32,157 bases of DNA, taken from Patescibacteria group bacterium (lineage in GTDB: Bacteria > Patescibacteriota > Patescibacteriia > SCPX01). Below are positions 17,447-23,776 of the stretch, piece after piece. The notes under the pieces are model-generated. The model did no database searches, was not told where the DNA came from, and saw nothing but the letters and a program-made list of their open reading frames with translations. Position 1 is the first letter of the stretch. Each line of letters opens with the position of its first letter. Both the position numbers and the translations under genes were made by a program. The DNA lies in NCBI GenBank assembly GCA_004298615.1, contig SCPX01000018.1, forward strand, positions 1 through 32,157. Direction: 5' to 3'.

Positions 17447-17471
17447 GTAATACAAATATAATAGGTAATAC
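17447..17471 (-). repeat. direct repeat GTATTAC x2, candidate antitoxin operator
   Basis: GTATTAC (on the - strand) occurs at 17465-17471 and again at 17447-17453, spaced by 18 bases start to start. They flank the predicted transcription start and end three bases before the vapB start codon. The position fits a binding site for the AbrB-type antitoxin dimer, but this is an inference. Confidence 0.45.
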
Positions 17472-17475
17472 TTTT

Positions 17476-17504
17476 ATTCTATCTGATACCGTGCAGCAAG
17501 TCAA
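17476..17504 (-). promoter_or_regulatory. promoter of the toxin-antitoxin operon
   Basis: On the - strand, TTGACT (17499-17504) and TAGAAT (17476-17481) are separated by exactly 17 bases. This is a near-consensus sigma70-type promoter about 25 bases upstream of the vapB ATG, just after the end of the epimerase gene at 17517. The toxin-antitoxin pair therefore has its own transcription signal. Confidence 0.65.
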
Positions 17505-17516
17505 GGTTTTGGTAAT

Positions 17517-18518
17517 TTACATCCGCAAAACGCCTTTCATCGCTTTCATATAATCAACCGTTCTTTTGAGGCCGTCTTCCATCTTGATCAGCGGGAACCA
17601 GCCGATTTTTTCGCGCACTAGAGTAATATCGGGCAATCCCTGCCGAATAGCCTCGCCTTCATTATATAAAATATCAGCCGATGAATTGGTTAATTTTCTG
17701 ATTAATTCCGCCGCCTCCCGCACAGTCACTTTGTCCGGATTTCCCAAATTCACCGGTCCGGTAAAGTGATGATTCATAATTTTAATTAGGCCGTCCACAA
17801 TATCGGAAATATAACATAGCGAATAAACATCGTCCGCTCCGCTCTCCACTCTGATAGTCCGTCCCTCCAGGCCCTGCCTAATCAAATCCGGCACCAAGCG
17901 ATGATCCGTGTAGCGCATCCTGGGGCCGTAAACATTGAAAACGCGCGCTATTTTCATATCCAATTTGTACGAACGGTAAAAAGCCGCGATCAGGCTTTCC
18001 GCGTATCTTTTGGCTTCGGCGTAAATTCCCCGCGGACTCAATTGATCAACATATCCCCAATAGTCCTCCCTGAAATACGGATCTTCGTAATAAGGACTCC
18101 CGTACACGGCCGAGCTTGAGACCTGCACCATTTTGGCTTTGTATTTCAAAACCAAATAAAGCAGATTTTTCGTGCCATAGGCATTGGAGATAAGAGTCTC
18201 CAGCGGATATTTTGAGTAATCATTGGGGCTGGCCGGACTGGCTAAATTATAAATTTCCTGAATGCCTTGGAATTTCACGCGGAATACTTCCAATTCCGGA
18301 TAATGGTCAAGATCCAAAGGATCGGAAATATCGTGCCGTAAAAATTTGAAATCCGGGATTTTCAGCAAGTGATTGATATTTTCAATATCTCCGGTGATCA
18401 AATTGTCAACGCAAATCACGCGCGAAGTCCTGACCAGCTCCTCGCACAAGTGGCTCCCAATAAAGCCGGCCCCGCCGGCGACAATTACGTTTTTTTTGTC
18501 GAATAAAGCGTTTGGCAT
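17517..18518 (-). CDS. UDP-glucuronate decarboxylase-like NAD-dependent epimerase
   Basis: This is an extended SDR of 333 residues. It has the NAD-binding GGAGFIG (15-21), catalytic serines in QVSSSAVYG (134-136) and the YAEAKRYAE motif with Y166 and K170. LASPASPNDYSKYPLETL (92-109) resembles the LACPASP segment of UDP-xylose synthases, and RVFNVYGPRMR and YSLCYISDIVDG follow the same family. The expected reaction is decarboxylation of UDP-glucuronate to UDP-xylose. A 4-epimerase or dehydratase activity cannot be excluded. It starts one base after the stop of the GT2 gene at 18520, so they are co-transcribed. Confidence 0.8.
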   Translation of the reverse strand: MPNALFDKKNVIVAGGAGFIGSHLCEELVRTSRVICVDNLITGDIENINHLLKIPDFKFLRHDISDPLDLDHYPELEVFRVKFQGIQEIYNLASPASPNDYSKYPLETLISNAYGTKNLLYLVLKYKAKMVQVSSSAVYGSPYYEDPYFREDYWGYVDQLSPRGIYAEAKRYAESLIAAFYRSYKLDMKIARVFNVYGPRMRYTDHRLVPDLIRQGLEGRTIRVESGADDVYSLCYISDIVDGLIKIMNHHFTGPVNLGNPDKVTVREAAELIRKLTNSSADILYNEGEAIRQGLPDITLVREKIGWFPLIKMEDGLKRTVDYMKAMKGVLRM

Positions 18519-18519
18519 T

Positions 18520-19257
18520 TTATTTTCTCATTTTTAATTCAACTAATGTCCAAAACATTTTCCACCCGTTTTTGAAAAGACTGATTGGCGATCCCAGAGC
18601 TCCTGATTCCGGCTGGCCGTTCCAAATCGTGGGAATTTCCTTTATCTTCACTCCGCGCTTAAGCGCTATGGCCAGCATTTCCACATCAAAAGCCATATTG
18701 CTCACTTTCAATTCCGGTAAAATTTTTCCCAGCGCTTCCGCTTTGAATATTTTCACTCCGCATTGCGTGTCTTTGTATGGTAAATTAAATAATATTTTTA
18801 CAATCAAATGAAAACCATTACCGACCAAACCGCGCAAAACCGATCTTCCGAAAACTTCAGCCCCTTTTAAAAATCTTGAGCCGATCACACCGTCCGCCTC
18901 GCCTATCAAACCGGCCAATCTTTCGTATTCTTCCGGACTCGTCGCTTCATCCGCGTCCACAAAGCCGATCAGACTTGAAGCATGAATCTTGAAACTTGAA
19001 TCATTTTTTAAAATATGGCGAAAACCTTCCTGGACTGCCGCGCCTTTGCCGATCGCTTCTGAAAATTCAATAAAATCAATGTCTTTGTACTTGCCGGCCA
19101 ATTCTCTAACAATACCGCTTGAACGATCTTTACAACCGTTTAAAACAATCAGAATCTTCGCTTTGTCCGAAAAATACTCCGCATAATTTTTCACCGTCTT
19201 TTCTATCCGTTTTTCTTCATTATAGGCCGGTATGACGATAAAATGCTTCCAATTCAT
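18520..19257 (-). CDS. GT2 glycosyltransferase, dolichyl-phosphate glucosyltransferase (ALG5)-like
   Basis: This is a 245-residue GT-A enzyme: HFIVIPAYNEEKRI, ILIVLNGCKDRS, EAIGKGAAVQEG, the metal-binding GFVDADEATSPEE, and the DTQCGVKIF motif typical of enzymes that charge polyprenyl phosphate with a sugar. It has no extra membrane spans. It is followed after one base by the UXS-like gene, which might provide its nucleotide sugar. The 157 bases upstream contain nested inverted repeats and no convincing -35/-10 pair. Confidence 0.8.
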   Translation of the reverse strand: MNWKHFIVIPAYNEEKRIEKTVKNYAEYFSDKAKILIVLNGCKDRSSGIVRELAGKYKDIDFIEFSEAIGKGAAVQEGFRHILKNDSSFKIHASSLIGFVDADEATSPEEYERLAGLIGEADGVIGSRFLKGAEVFGRSVLRGLVGNGFHLIVKILFNLPYKDTQCGVKIFKAEALGKILPELKVSNMAFDVEMLAIALKRGVKIKEIPTIWNGQPESGALGSPISLFKNGWKMFWTLVELKMRK

Positions 19258-19325
19258 TGTTATATTCTACACTATTTTTACATCCAAGGCAAGTAAGCCG
19301 GTATTCGTTAATCGTTCTCGCCGCC

Positions 19326-19401
19326 CGTATCGTTTATCGTTATTCGTTATACGGCCGTAAGACTAAACCTTACGACGATACGATCCGCGAAACCGTATAA
19401 C
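19326..19401. repeat. nested inverted repeats in the 157-base intergenic gap
   Basis: GTTATACGG (19346-19354) pairs with CCGTATAAC (19393-19401). Inside lies CGTAAG (19356-19361) with CTTACG (19369-19374) around a 7-base loop. A competing pair is CGTATCG (19326-19332) with CGATACG (19376-19382). Short degenerate copies of TCGTTA precede them (19304-19348). The RNA could switch between two folds, or the DNA could form a cruciform. It lies between the end of the HtrA-like gene and the start of the GT2 gene. Confidence 0.55.
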
Positions 19402-19414
19402 TTTTAACCGCAAA

Positions 19415-20653
19415 TTACTTTATAGGCAATGCGTCCAATTTTATCTTCACTGTCCTTTCTTTTCCGCTTCTTAGATATTTAATTTCCACCTCGTCGCCTT
19501 TCCGGTAATCCGCCATAATTTCCGCCAAGCCATTTATTCCATTGAATTCTTCATTATCAATACTTAATAAAATATCCCCATCGCGCAAACCGGCTTTGGC
19601 GGCCGGACTTTTGGCGGCAATGCCCGTTCCTTTCGGATCAAGACTGCCGACCAGAATCCCCTTTCTTTCCAAAAGCGGTTTTTCTAAAAACGATTTAAGG
19701 CTTATTCCCGAAACACCCAGGAAACCTTGTTCAATCTTGCCCTCATCAATCGCTTCCTTTAGCCGCGATTTGACGAAATCAATCCGCAGTACGGAATCGT
19801 CATCTAAAACGATTCCCGCCAATTCTCCCGAAAGCACAGCCACTCCCGATCCGAAAAAATTCTGCGGCAAATCCGAATCAAGCGCCATAAATCTGGAAAT
19901 TTTGTCTGAAAATTCCTCCGGAGCTTTTTGATTGAAAGACATAGAATCAATACCGGCCAGCCGAACGGACTGTTTGAACGAATCGTTGATCGCCGCCAAA
20001 GAGCCGCTGCTGATTTTTTCCAAATCGGCAAAATTGGCTGGCTGGACGTTTTGCGCGTCCGTCTCCAAATAAGCGATGCCCAAAAATCTGTCCGGAATAA
20101 TTTTCTTTATATTGAAAGATTCGCCGCGCGAGTCCAGTCCAAAATATTCAGACGGTTTGCCTGCCAGTCCGGACAGCGGAGCCGCCATCCAGCCGTCATT
20201 GGTCAGGATAATCCCCTGTACGGCGCGCCGCGTCTCATTATAAATATGAGCGCTCTTTTCATCAGCGGAAAATTTATTGAAAAACACCGCCTGGCTCTCT
20301 CCCAATTTCTTTACCGTTTCCGATACCATCGCGTCTTGCGCTACCGTGACGCTCTCGCGCTTGCTCACTATTATTTCCTTGGTCGGTAAATATTGATCAA
20401 GGCGCAATTTGTTAAACCACGGCAAATTCACGGCCCCGGTGAGCAGCCAGTAATTGACAGCCAATTCTCCCAAAATGCCGCCGGCTATCCCGAAAAACAA
20501 AGCGAAAAGCACCACGGCAAAAAAGAGCCGCGTGCGTTTGGCCGGCTTTTCAATTTTACTCAAAGGATTTTCCGTAAAGACCTTGGCCAATTCATCATGG
20601 CGTTCTTTTTTTTCATTCTCTTCTTTTGAACTTTTCTCTTGTTTTTTATCCAT
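19415..20653 (-). CDS. membrane-anchored HtrA-like protein with PDZ domain, probably protease-dead
   Basis: From the ATG at 20653 the protein has 412 residues: a charged cytoplasmic head (1-40), one membrane span (about 42-64), a chymotrypsin-like region (about 100-300) and a C-terminal PDZ domain (about 308-406, with GFLGVSGISL and AAKAGLRDGDILLSIDNEEF). At the usual catalytic places the sequence deviates. The 'LTNxHVV' histidine block reads ILTNDGWM (149-156), the 'DLAV' aspartate block reads GIAYLE (192-197), and the 'GNSGGP' serine block reads FGSGVA. It is probably a non-proteolytic, envelope-located binding protein. A longer frame to 20827 overlaps the upstream gene and adds low-complexity sequence, so it was rejected. 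Confidence 0.72.
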   Translation of the reverse strand: MDKKQEKSSKEENEKKERHDELAKVFTENPLSKIEKPAKRTRLFFAVVLFALFFGIAGGILGELAVNYWLLTGAVNLPWFNKLRLDQYLPTKEIIVSKRESVTVAQDAMVSETVKKLGESQAVFFNKFSADEKSAHIYNETRRAVQGIILTNDGWMAAPLSGLAGKPSEYFGLDSRGESFNIKKIIPDRFLGIAYLETDAQNVQPANFADLEKISSGSLAAINDSFKQSVRLAGIDSMSFNQKAPEEFSDKISRFMALDSDLPQNFFGSGVAVLSGELAGIVLDDDSVLRIDFVKSRLKEAIDEGKIEQGFLGVSGISLKSFLEKPLLERKGILVGSLDPKGTGIAAKSPAAKAGLRDGDILLSIDNEEFNGINGLAEIMADYRKGDEVEIKYLRSGKERTVKIKLDALPIK

Positions 20654-20674
20654 AATAAATTCTTTAATTTTGCA

Positions 20675-20704
20675 TTTTTCACTTTTCACTTTTAATTCAC
20701 TTTT
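20675..20704. repeat. short tandem-like repeat of TTTTCAC
   Basis: The 49-base gap between two - strand genes holds three imperfect copies of TTTTCAC or TTTTAATTCAC in a row. On the coding strand they read as AAAAGTGA words. No promoter or terminator is evident here. Confidence 0.5.
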
Positions 20705-21473
20705 ATCTCCATCTCGCCGTGAGCAATAAAAGCGCCAGGGAGGCAAGCCCGATGGCCGCATACCCCTGAACGCGCGAAAGCGATTCGGTCCGATGGAATT
20801 TTTGGCGGACGATTCCCGTGAAAACATAAAATGCGATCATAATAATCAGAGCGGAAACCTTGGGATCAAACGGAAAAAGCGCCACTATGGCGAAAATCTG
20901 CGCGAAAAGAAAAAATAAAATGAGCGCCAAAGGATAATAATCCTTGGGCGCTATTTTTTGCATTACAAAAAAGGAGATGCCGCACAAAACGACCGCTGCC
21001 GCGCCGGCCAAAGAAACAATCGCGAAAGGCAGTCCGACTATAATGATAAAGAAAATAAAAGATGAAAATAAAAACAATATGCCGTATTGCAAAACTCGCG
21101 AGATTTGCTCAATGCTGTACGGCTCGTAAGCGGCCGGATTCCAAACAAAAGTAAAGATGTGTTCGGCAAAAAAGACGATCAGTACTGATATGCCGATCGC
21201 GGCCGCGTAATTCCACAGAGAAACGGCATTAAAAGACACAAACAAAAAACCCCCCAAAGAAAGAAATGACGGCAATAAAACCAAATGCAGCTTTTCCTTT
21301 TTGGGAAGCGGTCCGGCCAGCCGCCATAAAATGATTGAAACAAATATTACGGGGATTATGCCGATGGCCGAAAATGAATAAATCGTAAGCGGAGAAATAT
21401 TAAAAAGCAGCAAAAATGCCGCAAAAATCGCCAAACCGGAAATATATGGAATGGAGCGCCGCAAAAGAAACAT
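20703..21473 (-). CDS. polytopic membrane protein of unknown function
   Basis: This 256-residue protein has about nine hydrophobic spans with very short loops and no recognised motif. The ATG at 21473 is chosen because it lies two bases after the stop of the preceding gene. The longer frame to 21527 would overlap that gene by over 50 bases. The only distinctive hydrophilic stretches are a loop near PAAYEPYSIEQISRV and a basic segment RQKFHRTESLSR close to the C-terminus. It is co-transcribed with a small membrane-anchored protein upstream and the HtrA-like protein downstream, which suggests a shared envelope role. No function is claimed. Confidence 0.65.
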   Translation of the reverse strand: MFLLRRSIPYISGLAIFAAFLLLFNISPLTIYSFSAIGIIPVIFVSIILWRLAGPLPKKEKLHLVLLPSFLSLGGFLFVSFNAVSLWNYAAAIGISVLIVFFAEHIFTFVWNPAAYEPYSIEQISRVLQYGILFLFSSFIFFIIIVGLPFAIVSLAGAAAVVLCGISFFVMQKIAPKDYYPLALILFFLFAQIFAIVALFPFDPKVSALIIMIAFYVFTGIVRQKFHRTESLSRVQGYAAIGLASLALLLLTARWR

Positions 21474-21475
21474 AA

Positions 21476-21952
21476 TTACATCAGATCTTTTTCGTTTTCT
21501 GGAACAATATATTGATAGCCGTTCCATTTCAAATGATAACCAGGAATACTGCCTGGAAAAGACAAATAAAAAGATGGGTGGCTGTCTCCTTCGTATACCT
21601 GCAGCAATATTTTATCGGGCAGCATCAGCGTATTTTTATCTTCAAAGATAAGAGTCTTTTGATTATCAAAAATCATCAAATGATATGTTTTGGACGCCAA
21701 TTCTTCGGCCACGACCATTGTTTCTATTCCGTCCAGACCGCGCGTCTTGCCTTTTTTAACCAAGACCGCTTTCTCGCCTTCCGGTATGGGCAAATCAAGC
21801 TTGATTTGCGGCTGCGGCTTTTCAAACGACAATTCTTTGGGCACGGCCGGAATTTCCGGAATCTTTATCATATCTTTACCGAAAAAATATAAACCCCAAA
21901 TGCCAATGTTGAGGACTAAGAATGTAGCAGCTAAAACGATGAGCAGTCTCAT
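21476..21952 (-). CDS. single-span membrane-anchored hypothetical protein
   Basis: This 158-residue protein starts with an uncleaved signal-anchor-like helix (about 3-24, LLIVLAATFLVLNIGIWGLYF). A proline-rich linker (about 30-60) and a predicted beta-rich domain of about 95 residues, exposed outside the cell, follow. No family was recognised. It is the first gene of a three-gene unit leading to the HtrA-like protein, with two bases to the next gene. The 122-base gap upstream contains only low-complexity AT-rich sequence with a repeated 10-base word. Confidence 0.6.
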   Translation of the reverse strand: MRLLIVLAATFLVLNIGIWGLYFFGKDMIKIPEIPAVPKELSFEKPQPQIKLDLPIPEGEKAVLVKKGKTRGLDGIETMVVAEELASKTYHLMIFDNQKTLIFEDKNTLMLPDKILLQVYEGDSHPSFYLSFPGSIPGYHLKWNGYQYIVPENEKDLM

Positions 21953-22039
21953 ATTATTTTTTTAATTTAAATCACACGCATCTCTAAACTTTAATCTCTA
22001 ATCCTTAACTATGACCTCGCTTTACGAGACAAAATAAGT

Positions 22040-22063
22040 GATAAGGGATAAAAGATAAGGGAT
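22040..22063. repeat. GATAAGGGAT direct repeat, two exact copies
   Basis: Exact copies at 22040-22049 and 22054-22063 lie four bases apart, in the 122-base gap between uppS and the gene at 21952. The rest of the gap is AT-rich and shows no other structure. Confidence 0.7.
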
Positions 22064-22074
22064 TATCAATAAAG

Positions 22075-22773
22075 CTATTTCCCGTATCTCCTCTTCCTAT
22101 TCGCGTATTCTTCCAAAGCCGCATCCAAATCTTTTTCTAAAAAATCGGGCCAAAGCTTCGGAGTAAAATACAGTTCGCTATAAGCCGACTGCCAAAGAAG
22201 AAAACCGGAAAGCCGCTGTTCGCCAGAGGTGCGTATAATCAGGTCCGGATCCGGATTGGCCGGATTGTATAAAAATTCTCCCAATATTTTCTCGGTAATT
22301 TTTTTCATGCGCGGGTATTTTTCTAAAAGAGATGAAACGGCATCGGTAATTTCGGCTCTACCTCCGTAATTGACCGCCAGGGTAAAAACGGCTTTGGCAT
22401 TATGCTTTGTCAAATCAATCGCTTTTTTGATCGCCGTCTGCAGCTTGGCCGGAAGCTCGTTGATACGGCCGGCAACCTGAAAACGCACTCCTTTTTTATT
22501 CAAATCGTCTATTTCTTTTTCCAGCGCGAATTGCAACAATTGAAACAAATACGACACTTCTTTTTTTGATCTTTGCCAATTCTCTGTTGAAAAAGCGTAT
22601 ACTGTTAAATATTTTATACTGCGATCCAGACACCAATCCCCGACTTTTTTAAACACTTCATACCCTTTCTTATGTCCGAAAACTGATGGTAAATGCCGTT
22701 TCTTGGCCCACCGCCTGTTCCCATCCATAATAATCGCCACATGCTTTGGCAGTTGCTTATTTTCAATAACCAT
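22075..22773 (-). CDS. uppS: undecaprenyl diphosphate synthase (isoprenyl transferase)
   Basis: This 232-residue cis-prenyltransferase condenses isopentenyl diphosphate units onto farnesyl diphosphate, giving the lipid carrier used for peptidoglycan and surface glycans. The signature MDGNRRWAKKR is present with catalytic Asp17. The conserved YAFSTENWQRSKKEV, NYGGRAEI and C-terminal DLIIRTSGEQRLSGFLLWQS and YSELYF blocks are intact. The length is normal. It stands alone, without the cdsA/dxr genes often found beside it. A near-consensus promoter lies directly upstream and would give an almost leaderless mRNA. Function is highly certain. Confidence 0.96.
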   Translation of the reverse strand: MVIENKQLPKHVAIIMDGNRRWAKKRHLPSVFGHKKGYEVFKKVGDWCLDRSIKYLTVYAFSTENWQRSKKEVSYLFQLLQFALEKEIDDLNKKGVRFQVAGRINELPAKLQTAIKKAIDLTKHNAKAVFTLAVNYGGRAEITDAVSSLLEKYPRMKKITEKILGEFLYNPANPDPDLIIRTSGEQRLSGFLLWQSAYSELYFTPKLWPDFLEKDLDAALEEYANRKRRYGK

Positions 22774-22782
22774 AACACTTAT

Positions 22783-22811
22783 ATTTTACCCCAAACTAAA
22801 GGACGAGTCAA
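22783..22811 (-). promoter_or_regulatory. promoter of uppS
   Basis: On the - strand, TTGACT (22806-22811) and TAAAAT (22783-22788) are separated by exactly 17 bases. The expected start of transcription is about 22775-22777, only two to four bases before the uppS ATG at 22773, so the transcript would be leaderless or nearly so. Confidence 0.6.
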
Positions 22812-22829
22812 ACGCAAAAATTTTGCATA

Positions 22830-22860
22830 TTAAAAGCTCTCTAAATCAGAGAGCTTTTAA
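22830..22860 (-). terminator. Rho-independent terminator after tRNA-Pro (bidirectional)
   Basis: A perfect 12-base inverted repeat (22830-22841 and 22849-22860) encloses a 7-base loop. Each strand ends in CTTTTAA, so it could work both ways. It lies three bases beyond the tRNA-Pro 3' end and just upstream of the uppS promoter, separating the two units. Confidence 0.7.
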
Positions 22861-22862
22861 TT

Positions 22863-22933
22863 TCGGGCTGCTGGGAATTGAACCCAGTCAACACGCACCC
22901 GAAGCGTGTGTACTACCGGTATACGACAGCCCG
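22863..22933 (-). tRNA. tRNA-Pro (anticodon CGG)
   Basis: The - strand folds into a complete 71-base cloverleaf. The 7-bp acceptor stem is CGGGCTG/CAGCCCG with discriminator A. The short D loop contains GG, and the 5-bp anticodon stem CACGC/GCGTG has loop TTCGGGT giving anticodon CGG. A 4-base variable loop and a T arm CTGGG-TTCAATT-CCCAG complete it. CCA is not encoded. It lies 55 bases after the last response regulator gene and is followed at once by a strong terminator. Confidence 0.93.
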
Positions 22934-22988
22934 AAGTCAGATAATAATAACAAAAACTGCCAAAAAGTAAATACCCTCCGGCATTTTC

Positions 22989-23366
22989 CTACTTCAAATA
23001 TTCGCTTGCTTTTTCAACGATTTTCTGGATTGAAGAATCGGATTTTATCATATAATCAACCGCGCCGAGAGCTTTGGCTCTTTCAACATCAGATTCTTGT
23101 CCTAAATTTGACAAAACGATTATCGGAATTTTTTTTAATTTCGCGTCCGGTTTTATCGCTTCCAAAAATTCAAAGCCGTTTTTATTCGGCATAATCAAAT
23201 CAAGTAAAACAAGGTCCGGAATAAAATCGCCCAATTTTTGCAAAGCCTCCTCGCCGTCATGCGCGCAAGCCACTTCAAAACCTTCCTGCTTTAGGCTCGC
23301 CTCATAAGCGCGACAAATCAATCTGTCATCTTCAGCTAAAAGAATTTTGTTTTTTTTCTTGGGCAT
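22989..23366 (-). CDS. single-domain response regulator (REC only)
   Basis: This 125-residue protein is one receiver domain: acidic pocket E12-D13-D14 (LLAEDD), phospho-acceptor D56 (LVLLDLIMP), switch S86 and K108 (MIKSD). There is no output domain, so phosphorylation must act through protein contact, as in CheY or Spo0F. It is the last gene of a kinase-regulator-regulator unit, 12 bases after a second, similar REC protein. The lysine-serine stretch KSDSSIQKI is paralogous to KSEWSIELL in the neighbour, pointing to a tandem duplication. Target unknown. Confidence 0.88.
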   Translation of the reverse strand: MPKKKNKILLAEDDRLICRAYEASLKQEGFEVACAHDGEEALQKLGDFIPDLVLLDLIMPNKNGFEFLEAIKPDAKLKKIPIIVLSNLGQESDVERAKALGAVDYMIKSDSSIQKIVEKASEYLK

Positions 23367-23378
23367 ACCCGATGCAAA

Positions 23379-23771
23379 TCAATCTTTGATATTTAAAATT
23401 TCATTAATCTTTTTTGTTAAAAGTTCAATAGACCATTCTGATTTGAGCAAGAAATCAATCGCATTCAAATGCGCGCTTTCCGATGTTTTGGCCTGATCAT
23501 TTGAATTGGTCAGCACCAAGACTTTCATATCCTTTCCCCATTCCTGTCCGCGCAATTCTTTTAACATCGTCAAACCGTCCATTACGGGCATTATAATGTC
23601 AAGCAAAATCAAATCCGGCTTTTCTTTTTTAGCCATTGCCAATCCTTCTTTGCCGTCATACGCCGCGATGGTTTTAAATCCTTCATGCGCCAAACCTACC
23701 TGATAAGCCTTTGAAATAAATTTTTCATCCTCAATAATTAAAATTTTCGGTTTATTTTTTATTTGAGCCAT
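23379..23771 (-). CDS. single-domain response regulator (REC only)
   Basis: This is a 130-residue receiver domain with E14-D15, phospho-acceptor D58 (LILLDIIMP), T88 and K110 (LLKSE). Like its downstream neighbour it has no DNA-binding or enzymatic output. It starts five bases after the stop of the sensor kinase gene, which is its likely phosphodonor. The two REC proteins could form a branched or competing phospho-flow, one acting as signal and the other as sink. That is an inference from arrangement. Confidence 0.88.
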   Translation of the reverse strand: MAQIKNKPKILIIEDEKFISKAYQVGLAHEGFKTIAAYDGKEGLAMAKKEKPDLILLDIIMPVMDGLTMLKELRGQEWGKDMKVLVLTNSNDQAKTSESAHLNAIDFLLKSEWSIELLTKKINEILNIKD

Positions 23772-23776
23772 AAAAA

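Noticed and set aside
17445-17504. Longer start for the antitoxin gene
   Set aside because: The added segment is the promoter and operator region. The AbrB domain begins right after the ATG at 17444.
19928-20389. 153-codon open frame on the + strand
   Set aside because: It is a shadow of the HtrA-like gene on the other strand; its composition mirrors that gene and no motif is seen.
20654-20827. N-terminal extension of the HtrA-like protein to 20827
   Set aside because: It overlaps the upstream membrane-protein gene by over 120 bases and then passes through a low-complexity repeat. The ATG at 20653 is followed by a natural charged head and membrane span.
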